64,000 bases of DNA from Streptomyces flavidovirens DSM 40150. GTDB lineage: Bacteria; Actinomycetota; Actinomycetes; Streptomycetales; Streptomycetaceae. The DNA lies in contig NZ_AUBE01000003.1 of the NCBI RefSeq assembly GCF_000429085.1, positions 310,001 through 374,000 of the forward strand, in the 5' to 3' direction. A model generated the notes under the pieces. It saw only the letters and a list, made by a program, of their open reading frames with translations. It did no database searches and was not told the DNA's origin. Shown here piece after piece: positions 1 to 7,518 of the stretch. A program made the translations under genes and the position numbers. Positions within the stretch are counted from its first letter, which is position 1. Every line of letters starts with the position of its first letter.

Positions 1-1
1 C

Positions 2-2089
2 TTCCTCGCGTCGGTCCGCTCGACGCTCGTCACCGCCGTCTCCATCCCGCTGTCCGTCGTCCTCGCGCTGATCGTGCTGTGGACCCGCGACCTTTCCCTG
101 AACGTCCTCACGCTCGGCGCGCTCACCATCGCGATCGGCCGCGTCGTCGACGACTCGATCGTGGTCCTGGAGAACATCAAGCGTCACCTGGCGTACGGCG
201 AGGAGCGCCACTCGGCGATCGTCACCGCCGTCAAGGAGGTGGCCGGAGCGGTCACCGCCTCGACCCTGACGACCGTCGCCGTCTTCCTGCCGATCGGCCT
301 GGTCGGCGGCATGGTGGGCCAGCTTTTCGGCTCGTTCTCCCTCACCGTCACCGCCGCCCTGCTCGCCTCGCTGCTGGTGTCCCTCACCGTGGTGCCGGTC
401 TTCTCGTACTGGTTCCTGCGCGCGCCCAAGGGCTCCGAGGGCGTCGACCCGTCCGAGCTGCGCCGCAAGGCGGAGGAGAAGGAGGCGCGCAGCGCCCTCC
501 AGCGCATGTACGTCCCGGTCCTGCGCTTCGCGACCCGCCGCCGCCTCATGAGCCTGGCCATCGCGGCCGTCGTCCTCATCGGTACGTTCGCCATGGCGCC
601 GCTGCTGAAGACCAACTTCCTGGACGAGGGCGAGCAGGACACCCTGTCCGTCACCCAGGAGCTGAAGCCGGGCACCAGCCTGGAGGCCGCGAACCAGGCC
701 GCCCTGAAGGTCGAGAAGGCGCTCGACTCCATCGACACGATCAAGGACTACCAGGTCACGGTCGGCTCCTCGGGCTTCGCCGCCGCGTTCGGCGGCGGTA
801 CGGGCGCCAACCAGGCGACGTACCAGCTCACCCTCAAGGACGCCTCCGAGTCCAAGGCCACCCAGGACCGGATCGACGAGGAGCTGGGCAAGCTCGACGG
901 CATCGGTGACACCACGATCGGCGCGGGCGGCGGCTTCGGCAGCCAGGACCTGAGCGTGGTGGTCAAGGCCGGCGACGGCGACGTGCTGAAGAAGGCCTCC
1001 GAGCAGGTACGGGCCGCGGTCGCGAAGCTGGACGACGTCACCGACGTACAGAGCGACCTCGCCCAGAGCGTGCCGCGGATCTCCGTCACGGCCAACGACA
1101 AGGCGGCGGCCGCGGGCTTCAACCAGCAGACCCTCGGCGCCGCTGTCACCCAGGCGGTGCGCGGCACGACCTCCGGCAAGGCGATCCTCGACGACACCGA
1201 GCGCGACGTGGTTGTGAAGTCGGCCAGGCCGGCGACCACGCTGGACGAGCTGAAGAAGCTGAACCTCGGGCCGGTGAAGCTCGGCGACATCGCCGAGGTG
1301 AAGCTGGTCGCGGGTCCCGTCTCCAAGACCCGCATCGACGGCGCCCGCGCCGCGACGATCACGGCCAAGCCGTCCGCCGACAACACGGGCGCGGTGACCG
1401 CCGCGCTCCAGACGAAGATCACCGAGCTGAAGAAGGAGCTGCCGGCGGGCGCGAGCGTCGAGATCGGCGGCGTCTCCTCCGACCAGAACGAGGCGTTCGC
1501 CCAGCTCGGCCTGGCCATGCTGGCGGCCATCGCGATCGTCTTCATGCTGCTTGTGGCGACGTTCCGCTCGCTCGTCCAGCCGCTGATCCTGCTGGTCTCC
1601 ATCCCGTTCGCGGCGACCGGCGCGATCGGCCTGCTGCTCGTCACCGGTACGCCCATGGGTGTCCCGGCGATGATCGGCATGCTGATGCTCATCGGCATCG
1701 TCGTCACCAACGCGATCGTGCTGATCGACCTGATCAACCAGTACCGCGCCCAGGGCCTGGGTGTCGTCGAGGCGGTCCTGGAGGGCGGGCGTCACCGGCT
1801 GCGGCCGATCCTGATGACGGCACTCGCGACGATCTTCGCGCTGCTGCCGATGGCGCTGGGCATCACGGGCGAGGGCGGCTTCATCTCGAAGCCGCTGGCG
1901 ATCGTGGTGATCGGCGGTCTGATCACGTCGACGCTGCTGACGCTGCTGCTCGTACCGACGCTGTACGCGATGGTGGAGCTCCGCAAGGAGCGCCGCGCCA
2001 GGAAGAAGGCGGCCAGGCGTGCGGCGAAGGCGGGCGCCCGGGACCGGTCCGGCTCCGCGTCGGACGAGCCGGAGCCGGTGAAGGTCTGA
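2..2089 (+). CDS. RND-family efflux transporter permease, C-terminal part (5' end outside window)
   Basis: The reading frame is open from the first bases, so the gene starts upstream of the window. What remains is the C-terminal two thirds of an RND (AcrB/MexF/HAE1-like) permease. Its first residues (FLASVRSTLVTAVSIPLSVV) are the start of a conserved transmembrane segment. GRVVDDSIVVLENIKRH is the RND TM4 signature with paired Asp residues used for proton relay. A large extracytoplasmic domain, a second block of transmembrane helices (FMLLVATFRSLVQPLILLVS) and a basic Lys/Arg/Ala-rich cytoplasmic tail follow. Such proteins export drugs or lipids using proton motive force. No membrane-fusion partner is visible downstream. 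The TetR gene at the other end of the window is too far away to be linked. Confidence 0.93.
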   Translation, partial: FLASVRSTLVTAVSIPLSVVLALIVLWTRDLSLNVLTLGALTIAIGRVVDDSIVVLENIKRHLAYGEERHSAIVTAVKEVAGAVTASTLTTVAVFLPIGLVGGMVGQLFGSFSLTVTAALLASLLVSLTVVPVFSYWFLRAPKGSEGVDPSELRRKAEEKEARSALQRMYVPVLRFATRRRLMSLAIAAVVLIGTFAMAPLLKTNFLDEGEQDTLSVTQELKPGTSLEAANQAALKVEKALDSIDTIKDYQVTVGSSGFAAAFGGGTGANQATYQLTLKDASESKATQDRIDEELGKLDGIGDTTIGAGGGFGSQDLSVVVKAGDGDVLKKASEQVRAAVAKLDDVTDVQSDLAQSVPRISVTANDKAAAAGFNQQTLGAAVTQAVRGTTSGKAILDDTERDVVVKSARPATTLDELKKLNLGPVKLGDIAEVKLVAGPVSKTRIDGARAATITAKPSADNTGAVTAALQTKITELKKELPAGASVEIGGVSSDQNEAFAQLGLAMLAAIAIVFMLLVATFRSLVQPLILLVSIPFAATGAIGLLLVTGTPMGVPAMIGMLMLIGIVVTNAIVLIDLINQYRAQGLGVVEAVLEGGRHRLRPILMTALATIFALLPMALGITGEGGFISKPLAIVVIGGLITSTLLTLLLVPTLYAMVELRKERRARKKAARRAAKAGARDRSGSASDEPEPVKV

Positions 2090-2112
2090 CCGGCGTACGA
2101 CATCCCACGACA

Positions 2113-2146
2113 GCGAGCCCCGGCCCCTCCAGGGACCGGGGCTCGC
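2113..2146. terminator. Bidirectional intrinsic terminator between convergent genes
   Basis: Perfect 11-bp arms (GCGAGCCCCGG / CCGGGGCTCGC) flank a 12-base loop, between the stop of the RND gene and the stop of the convergent YCII gene. There is no clear U-tract, which is common for Streptomyces terminators. Confidence 0.75.
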
Positions 2147-2152
2147 CCCGTC

Positions 2153-2554
2153 TCACGCTTCGGGTACCTCGGGCGGCCCCTCCGGGATGGCGTGCACCTC
2201 GACCGGATCGTTACCGGGCTTGCCACCGGGGCCGGGACAGGCCGACGCCCGCGCGGCGATCTCCAGGGCCCGGTCCTCGTTCTTGACGTCGACCACCCAG
2301 TAGCCGGCCAGGATGCGCCCCGGCTCCGTGGGCCCGTCGGTCACCTTCGCCCGGCCGTCGTCGGTCGCCCGTACCGTCTTGACCATCGCGGGCCCGCCGA
2401 GACCACGGGCCTCCACCAGCTCGCCCGCCGCGCCGATCTCCTGGTTGAGCGCGTCCATGTGCGCGAACATCGCCAGCATGTCGTCCTTGGAGAACGACGA
2501 CATCATCCCGTCCCACTCGTCGGCGGCCACGTTCATCTGGATCATGTACTGCAT
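2153..2554 (-). CDS. YCII-related (DGPF-type) domain protein
   Basis: A 133-residue protein that opens with MQYMIQMNVAADEWDGM and carries the diagnostic TDGPTEPGRILAGYWVVDV block of the YCII/DGPF superfamily. These are small ferredoxin-like alpha-beta folds often found beside ECF sigma factors. No sigma factor is adjacent here and the biochemical role is unknown. I chose the ATG at 2554 because GGAAGGG lies about 9 bases upstream. A GTG three codons earlier overlaps that Shine-Dalgarno sequence. The gene lies downstream of nadA on the same strand but is separated from it by a strong hairpin, so it is probably transcribed independently. Confidence 0.85.
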   Translation of the reverse strand: MQYMIQMNVAADEWDGMMSSFSKDDMLAMFAHMDALNQEIGAAGELVEARGLGGPAMVKTVRATDDGRAKVTDGPTEPGRILAGYWVVDVKNEDRALEIAARASACPGPGGKPGNDPVEVHAIPEGPPEVPEA

Positions 2555-2599
2555 AGCTCTCACCCTTCCTCGCTTCCACCGTGGCAGGTGGGTGGAACG

Positions 2600-2637
2600 A
2601 CCGCACCCCCTGACGCCGGGGCGTGAGGGGGTGCGGT
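2600..2637 (-). terminator. Terminator downstream of nadA
   Basis: 12-bp perfect arms (ACCGCACCCCCT / AGGGGGTGCGGT) lie 20 bases beyond the nadA stop codon and separate nadA from the YCII gene. The hairpin could end nadA transcription. Confidence 0.7.
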
Positions 2638-2656
2638 GAGACGAGCGTGACCTGAC

Positions 2657-3835
2657 CTACGGCAGAGCGAGCATCCGCTCCAGCGCGAGCTTCGCGAACT
2701 GCTCGGTCTCCCGCTCGACCTCGATGCGGTTGACCAGGTTGCCCTCGGCCAGCGACTCCAGCGCCCACACCAGGTGGGGCAGGTCGATGCGGTTCATGGT
2801 CGAGCAGAAGCAGACCGTCTTGTCGAGGAAGACGACCTCCTTGTCCTGCGCCGCGAACCGGTTGGCGAGCCGCTGCACCAGGTTCAGCTCGGTGCCGATG
2901 GCCCACTTGGAGCCGGCCGGGGCCGCCTCCAGCGTGTTGATGATGTACTCCGTCGAGCCGACGTAGTCCGCGGCCGCCACGACCTCGTGCTTGCACTCGG
3001 GGTGCACGAGGACGTTGACGCCCGGAATGCGCTCACGCACGTCGTTGACGGAATCGACCGAGAAGCGCCCGTGCACCGAGCAGTGCCCGCGCCACAGGAT
3101 CATCTTCGCGTTCCGCAGTTCCTCGACGGTCAGGCCGCCGTTCGGCTTGTGCGGGTTGTACAGGACGCAGTCGTCCAGCGACATGCCCATGTCCCGCACG
3201 GCGGTGTTGCGCCCCAGGTGCTGATCGGGCAGAAAAAGAACCTTCTCGCCCTGCTCGAAGGCCCAGTCCAGCGCCCGCTTGGCGTTCGACGACGTACAGA
3301 TCGTGCCGCCGTGCTTGCCGGTGAACGCCTTGATGTCGGCGGAGGAGTTCATGTACGAGACGGGCACGACCTGCTCGGCGATCCCGGCCTCGGTCAGCAC
3401 GTCCCAGCACTCGGCGACCTGCTCGGCGGTGGCCATGTCGGCCATCGAGCAGCCCGCCGCCAGGTCGGGAAGTACCACCTTCTGGTCGTCCGACGTCAGA
3501 ATGTCCGCGGACTCGGCCATGAAGTGCACGCCACAGAAGACGATGTACTCGGCCTCCGGCTTGGCGGCCGCGTCCTTGGCCAGCTTGAACGAGTCCCCGG
3601 TGACGTCGGCGAACTGGATGACCTCGTCACGCTGGTAGTGGTGACCGAGGATGAAGACCTTGTCCCCGAGCTTTTCCTTGGCAGCGCGGGCGCGCTCCAC
3701 CAGGTCCGGGTCGGAGGGCGAGGGCAGGTCGCCGGGGCAGTCCACACCCCGCTCGCTCTTGGCGTCGGCCTCGCGGCCGAGCAGCAGCAGAGCGAGCGGC
3801 GAAGGCTGGACGTCCAGTGGCTGGGCGGTGGTCAC
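2657..3835 (-). CDS. nadA: Quinolinate synthase NadA
   Basis: Quinolinate synthase condenses iminoaspartate (from NadB) with dihydroxyacetone phosphate to give quinolinate, the precursor of NAD. The 392-residue sequence shows the GHHYQRDEVIQFADVTGDSF block and the cysteines that ligate the oxygen-sensitive [4Fe-4S] cluster, in FCGVHFM, AAGCSMADM, HPECKHE and CFCSTMN contexts. The length is typical of the actinobacterial form. I chose the GTG at 3835 because AAAGGG lies 8 bases upstream; a GTG three codons earlier overlaps that site. nadB and nadC are not adjacent. The promoter region carries an inverted repeat at 3883-3897, so the gene is probably controlled by NAD or iron-sulfur status. Confidence 0.95.
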   Translation of the reverse strand: MTTAQPLDVQPSPLALLLLGREADAKSERGVDCPGDLPSPSDPDLVERARAAKEKLGDKVFILGHHYQRDEVIQFADVTGDSFKLAKDAAAKPEAEYIVFCGVHFMAESADILTSDDQKVVLPDLAAGCSMADMATAEQVAECWDVLTEAGIAEQVVPVSYMNSSADIKAFTGKHGGTICTSSNAKRALDWAFEQGEKVLFLPDQHLGRNTAVRDMGMSLDDCVLYNPHKPNGGLTVEELRNAKMILWRGHCSVHGRFSVDSVNDVRERIPGVNVLVHPECKHEVVAAADYVGSTEYIINTLEAAPAGSKWAIGTELNLVQRLANRFAAQDKEVVFLDKTVCFCSTMNRIDLPHLVWALESLAEGNLVNRIEVERETEQFAKLALERMLALP

Positions 3836-3882
3836 GACACGCACCCTTTCTTGTCTGCGAACACGCTTTTCGTCGATTTGAC

Positions 3883-3897
3883 GTTATCTATCATAAC
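3883..3897. promoter_or_regulatory. Inverted-repeat operator candidate in the nadA promoter
   Basis: GTTAT-N5-ATAAC is a perfect 5-bp-arm palindrome about 50 bases upstream of the nadA start. On the minus strand it contains TATGAT, a good -10 match. CGTCGATTTGACG (3871-3883) and CGTCGATGTGACG (3928-3940) flank it as near-identical direct repeats, with another TTTGACG at 3911-3917. The region also separates nadA from the divergent erpA. The regulator is not identifiable from sequence. Confidence 0.5.
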
Positions 3898-4089
3898 CGG
3901 TTCATGTCACTTTGACGATGCCGATGTCGTCGATGTGACGAATTGGGGTGCCACCACCGGCCCCGTGCCCGTACCGGACGGTGTGTGCGAGCATGAATGG
4001 GAAGACAAGCGCTCAGGCCCGGAATGAATCCGCGGCCGCGCCGGTTGCACACGTCGGCAAGCAGTCCGTACAACCCGGGAGAGATGTAG

Positions 4090-4446
4090 ATGTCCGTTCA
4101 GGACGACAAGACCACCGTGAGCGACGGCATTCTCCTGTCCGACGCCGCCGCGGCCAAGGTCAAGGCCCTGCTGGACCAGGAAGGCCGGGAGGACCTGGCG
4201 CTGCGCGTCGCCGTTCAGCCCGGCGGCTGCTCCGGCCTGCGGTACCAGCTCTTCTTCGACGAGCGCTCGCTCGACGGCGACGTCGTCAAGGACTTCGACG
4301 GCGTCAAGGTCGTCACCGACCGCATGAGCGCCCCGTACCTGGGCGGTGCCTCCATCGACTTCGTCGACACCATCGAGAAGCAGGGCTTCACGATCGACAA
4401 CCCGAACGCGACGGGTTCCTGCGCCTGCGGCGACTCGTTCAGCTAA
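4090..4446 (+). CDS. erpA: Iron-sulfur cluster insertion protein (ErpA/HesB family)
   Basis: A 118-residue A-type Fe-S carrier that receives clusters and passes them to target apoproteins. The three conserved cysteines are present: one in PGGCSGLRY near residue 47 and two in the C-terminal SCACGDSF motif. The divergent neighbour NadA is itself a [4Fe-4S] enzyme, and the Rieske protein of the bc complex lies 12 kb away. The mycobacterial homologue Rv2204c occupies the same relative position near ctaC. A GGGAGAG sequence precedes the ATG at 4090. A strong hairpin follows the stop codon. Confidence 0.94.
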   Translation: MSVQDDKTTVSDGILLSDAAAAKVKALLDQEGREDLALRVAVQPGGCSGLRYQLFFDERSLDGDVVKDFDGVKVVTDRMSAPYLGGASIDFVDTIEKQGFTIDNPNATGSCACGDSFS

Positions 4447-4462
4447 GCCTGAAGCGCGTACG

Positions 4463-4501
4463 GAGAAGGCGGCGGCCCCGGAGCGGGGCCGCCGCCTTCT
4501 C
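4463..4501. terminator. Strong bidirectional terminator after erpA
   Basis: 17-bp perfect arms (GAGAAGGCGGCGGCCCC and its complement) enclose a 5-base loop between the convergent ends of erpA and the gene at 4524. Confidence 0.85.
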
Positions 4502-4523
4502 CCGTTCTCCCGTGCTTCCCGGC

Positions 4524-5978
4524 CTATGTATGCGGCACGGTCTCGCCGCTGCGCGCGTCGACGACCTTCCGGCCGTCCAGCGGCTTGTCGAGCGTCACCG
4601 TCTCCTTCAGCTCCTTGGCGATCATGATGCAGGCCCGGTCGGGGTCCGGGTTGGTCTCGGTGATGCTCACCTTCACCGTCCCGTTCTCCTCGCTCGCCTT
4701 CGCGGCGTACTCGCTGCACACGCCGCCCCAGAAGTGCAGGGTGAGCTTCCGCCCGTCGGCGCTGTACGACTCGACCTGCCGCGGCTCTGCCGGGGTCTCG
4801 CCGCTCTCGGTCGGAGCCGGCGAGGCAGGGGGCTTGGCCAGGTAGTCGGGATCGACCGCCGGGTGCGTGATGGTGAACGGCTGCGCGCCGCCGCCCGGCT
4901 TCACCTCGAAGAGCCACGACGGTACGAGCGCCTGCCGCCCGTCGACGTACTGCGCGGCCAGCCCGAAGACGGCCCCGCCCACGGTCACAGGCTCCGGCGC
5001 GGCCGGCGGCTGCCCGCCGTTCGGCTCGCAGGGTGCTTCGGCCCTGCCGGCGTCGTCGCCCTTGTCGCCGTGCGGCACGGGGGTGGCGCAGCCGCCGATG
5101 CCGGTCTTGCCGGCGCCCTGCCCCGCCCTGTTCAGCTGCTTCAGCGCGTCCTGCGCGCTGATCACCGGATACTCGGCGCCCTTCGTCAGGCTCTTCAACT
5201 GCCCGCTGCCACCGACCGGTTCCCCGTCGGAACCGATCTGGATGCCGGTCGCCCAGCCGTACGTCGGCAGCCCGCCGACCTCCGGATCGGCGTTCACCAC
5301 CCGTACCGCGCCCATCAGCTGGCGGGCGTCCAGCTTGGCGTCGTCCATGCCCAGCGCCTTCAGCACCGGCGCCGCGGCCTCCTTCGCGGCCTTCTCACTC
5401 ACCGCGGAGCCTTCACCACCCGGCCGGTGGGAGGCGCCGGCGCACTTCTCACCCTTGGCGCAGTTGTCGCTGCCACCGGGGCCGTACTTCGCGAACGTCC
5501 AGGTGCCCGGCGCCTGCTTGTTGACCTGGAGCACAGGCCCCGAGCCGTCCTTGGTGCCGCCGGCCTTCCAGACCGTGCCCTCGGCGCGCGGTTCGCCCGG
5601 TACGCCGAGCGCCTCGGCCAGCCGCGCCACCTCGGCCTCGGTGACCGTCCCCGAGGCCCGGTACACGTGGGCGGAGCGGGGCCCCTGCGGCAGCTTTCCC
5701 TCCGCGCGGTAGATCACCCCGCCGTGCGGGTCCGGCTCGCCGGGCGCGATCCCCGGCGCGTCCCCACTCGTATGGCCGTCGAGGTTCAGCGGCGGCGGAG
5801 TGCCGCCACCCGCCGCGCCGCTCCCCGTACCGCTGCCGCCACCGCCCGAGGCGGTCGACGCCCAGTACGCGGCGCCGCCCCCGGCCAGCAGCACCGCTGC
5901 GGCCACTGAGGCGGCGACCAGCGGGGAACGCCGCCTGTGGACGCCGACCGCGTCCTCTTCCGGTCGCTCGGTGCTCAC
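4524..5978 (-). CDS. Membrane-anchored extracytoplasmic protein of unknown function
   Basis: A 484-residue protein with a short charged cytoplasmic N-terminus, one transmembrane or uncleaved signal segment (residues about 19-40, LVAASVAAAVLLAGGGAAYW), a Ser/Gly linker and a large extracytoplasmic domain rich in Gly, Pro and charged residues. Cysteines in NCAKGEKCAG, GGCATP and the C-terminal half could form disulfides. I recognise no catalytic motif. The GTG start at 5978 has GGAG 7 bases upstream. The arrangement resembles anchored conserved Streptomyces proteins, but I cannot name a family. Confidence 0.72.
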   Translation of the reverse strand: MSTERPEEDAVGVHRRRSPLVAASVAAAVLLAGGGAAYWASTASGGGGSGTGSGAAGGGTPPPLNLDGHTSGDAPGIAPGEPDPHGGVIYRAEGKLPQGPRSAHVYRASGTVTEAEVARLAEALGVPGEPRAEGTVWKAGGTKDGSGPVLQVNKQAPGTWTFAKYGPGGSDNCAKGEKCAGASHRPGGEGSAVSEKAAKEAAAPVLKALGMDDAKLDARQLMGAVRVVNADPEVGGLPTYGWATGIQIGSDGEPVGGSGQLKSLTKGAEYPVISAQDALKQLNRAGQGAGKTGIGGCATPVPHGDKGDDAGRAEAPCEPNGGQPPAAPEPVTVGGAVFGLAAQYVDGRQALVPSWLFEVKPGGGAQPFTITHPAVDPDYLAKPPASPAPTESGETPAEPRQVESYSADGRKLTLHFWGGVCSEYAAKASEENGTVKVSITETNPDPDRACIMIAKELKETVTLDKPLDGRKVVDARSGETVPHT

Positions 5979-6110
5979 CGCATCGCTCCTTCGGCTGCTC
6001 TGCCGTCCTGTGCCGTATGTCGTATCCCCTTTACGGGGGACACCGGTGGGACGGGGCGGGGGAGCGCGCGGTTCCCCCCGAGCTTCCCCCGAATGCCTCA
6101 GGAGCCGGTC

Positions 6111-6320
6111 TCAGCCCCCGTATTCGGACATCCCGCCCACCAGCCGTGCCGAGGCGGGCGGCACGGTGACGCCGTGGATCAGCGAGGCCGGCACGGGAGC
6201 GGGCGCGGCCTCGGCGGGCACGGCCCAGTGCGGGACCATCCGGGCGCAGTCCCCGCGCAGCTCCTCCAGACCGCCGTCCTGCTCGGCACGGGCGGGCGAC
6301 GTAACGCTGTGCTTCTGCAT
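6111..6320 (-). CDS. Small protein of unknown function (69 aa)
   Basis: A short open frame starting MQKHSVTSPARAEQDGGLEE and ending SARLVGGMSEYGG. I accept it as real because nearly all third positions are G or C, as in proven neighbours, and GGGAG lies upstream of the ATG at 6320. The protein is Pro/Ala-rich in the middle, has a single Cys near residue 25, and has no signal peptide or membrane helix. It is transcribed away from the kinase gene at 6501. The shared intergenic region carries two copies of a CTAC-N6-GTAG palindrome. I do not recognise the family. The Gly-rich tail could suggest a peptide precursor, but no maturase is nearby. Confidence 0.5.
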   Translation of the reverse strand: MQKHSVTSPARAEQDGGLEELRGDCARMVPHWAVPAEAAPAPVPASLIHGVTVPPASARLVGGMSEYGG

Positions 6321-6407
6321 GCGAGCTGCTCCCGTAGCTCTGGGGGCCGCCACACCGCGGACCCGGGTGCTGGCACCGTAGGCAGCCCGGACGCCCGGAA
6401 AAAAGCC

Positions 6408-6458
6408 CTACTATCGGGTAGTTTTGCCGCTTAGTGCGAGAGGGCTACGACCGGGTAG
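6408..6458. promoter_or_regulatory. Paired CTAC-N6-GTAG palindromes between divergent genes
   Basis: CTACTATCGGGTAG (6408-6421) and CTACGACCGGGTAG (6445-6458) are two copies of one 14-bp palindrome spaced 37 bp apart. They lie between the small gene (start 6320, minus) and the kinase (start 6501, plus). TAGCGT at 6456 could serve as a -10 element for the kinase. The arrangement looks like a two-site operator for both genes. Confidence 0.5.
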
Positions 6459-6500
6459 CGTGGACTGTCCTCACCCACCGCCCGCAGGAGCGTCCTCGCC

Positions 6501-7475
6501 GTGCGTATCGCAGTCACCGGCTCCATCGCCACCGACCACCTCATGACCTTCCCCGGCCGCTTCGCCGACCAGCTGGTCGCGGACCAGCTGCACACGGTCT
6601 CCCTCTCCTTCCTGGTCGACAACCTCGACGTACGCCGGGGCGGTGTCGGTGCCAACATCTGCTTCGGCATGGGCCAGCTCGGCACGGCCCCGATCCTGGT
6701 CGGCGCCGCCGGCTCGGACTTCGACGAGTACCGCGCCTGGCTCGACCGGCACGGAGTGGACACCGGCTCGGTGCGCATCTCCGAGGTCCTGCACACCGCC
6801 CGCTTCGTGTGCACCACGGACGCCGACCACAACCAGATCGGCTCCTTCTACACGGGCGCGATGAGCGAGGCCCGCCAGATCGAACTCCAGGCGGTCGCCG
6901 AGCGGGTCGGCGGCCTCGACCTGGTGCTGATCGGCGCGGACGACCCCGAGGCGATGCTGCGCCACACGGAAGAGTGCAAGACCCGCTCCATCCCGTTCGC
7001 AGCGGACTTCTCGCAGCAGATCGCCCGGATGACGGGGGAGGACATCCGCACGCTGCTCGAAGGTGCGACGTACCTCTTCTCCAACGAGTACGAGAAGGGG
7101 CTCATCGAGTCCAAGACCGGCTGGACCGACGAGGAGATCCTCGGCAAGGTCGGGCACCGCGTCACGACCCTCGGCTCGCGCGGTGTGCGCATCGAGCGGG
7201 TCGGGGAGGAGCCGGTGGTCGTCGCCTGCCCGGAGGAGGACGGCAAGGTCGACCCGACCGGCGTCGGCGACGCGTTCCGTGCCGGGTTCCTGTCCGGGCT
7301 CGCCTGGGGCGTCGGCCTTGAGCGCGCCGCGCAGGTCGGGTGCATGCTGGCGACGCTCGTGATCGAGACGCTGGGCACCCAGGAGTACACCCTGCGCCGC
7401 GCCCACTTCATGGACCGCTTCACGAAGGCGTACGGCCACGAGGCAGCCGAAGAGGTCCGCGCGCACCTGGCGTGA
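6501..7475 (+). CDS. adoK: PfkB-family carbohydrate/nucleoside kinase, AdoK-like
   Basis: A 324-residue ribokinase-fold enzyme. The start (MRIAVTGSIATDHLMTFPG), the substrate-side RRGGVGANICF motif and the C-terminal DPTGVGDAFRAGF motif with the catalytic Asp are all present. Length and sequence blocks closely match mycobacterial Rv2202c (AdoK), a PfkB-family adenosine kinase that also sits near ctaC. Adenosine is therefore the best-guess substrate, though many Streptomyces copies are only called carbohydrate kinases. The start is the GTG at 6501; the ribosome-binding site (GGAG, 12 bases upstream) is weakly placed. A hairpin follows the stop. Confidence 0.85.
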   Translation: MRIAVTGSIATDHLMTFPGRFADQLVADQLHTVSLSFLVDNLDVRRGGVGANICFGMGQLGTAPILVGAAGSDFDEYRAWLDRHGVDTGSVRISEVLHTARFVCTTDADHNQIGSFYTGAMSEARQIELQAVAERVGGLDLVLIGADDPEAMLRHTEECKTRSIPFAADFSQQIARMTGEDIRTLLEGATYLFSNEYEKGLIESKTGWTDEEILGKVGHRVTTLGSRGVRIERVGEEPVVVACPEEDGKVDPTGVGDAFRAGFLSGLAWGVGLERAAQVGCMLATLVIETLGTQEYTLRRAHFMDRFTKAYGHEAAEEVRAHLA

Positions 7476-7483
7476 CCGGTGGG

Positions 7484-7512
7484 GGCGGGTGCGGCACGAC
7501 TCCGCACCCGCC
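7484..7512. terminator. Bidirectional terminator between convergent genes
   Basis: GGCGGGTGCGG and CCGCACCCGCC form 11-bp perfect arms with a 7-base loop, between the stop of the kinase and the stop of the cysteine desulfurase fusion. Confidence 0.75.
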
Positions 7513-7518
7513 GCCGTA

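Noticed and set aside
2774..4027. Long open frame antisense to nadA
   Set aside because: Its third positions and composition reflect the mirror image of nadA, which has clear family motifs. High GC removes stop codons on the opposite strand.
6111..6320. RiPP precursor peptide
   Set aside because: The Gly-rich tail is suggestive, but no modification enzyme, protease or transporter lies nearby, so I leave it as an unknown small protein.
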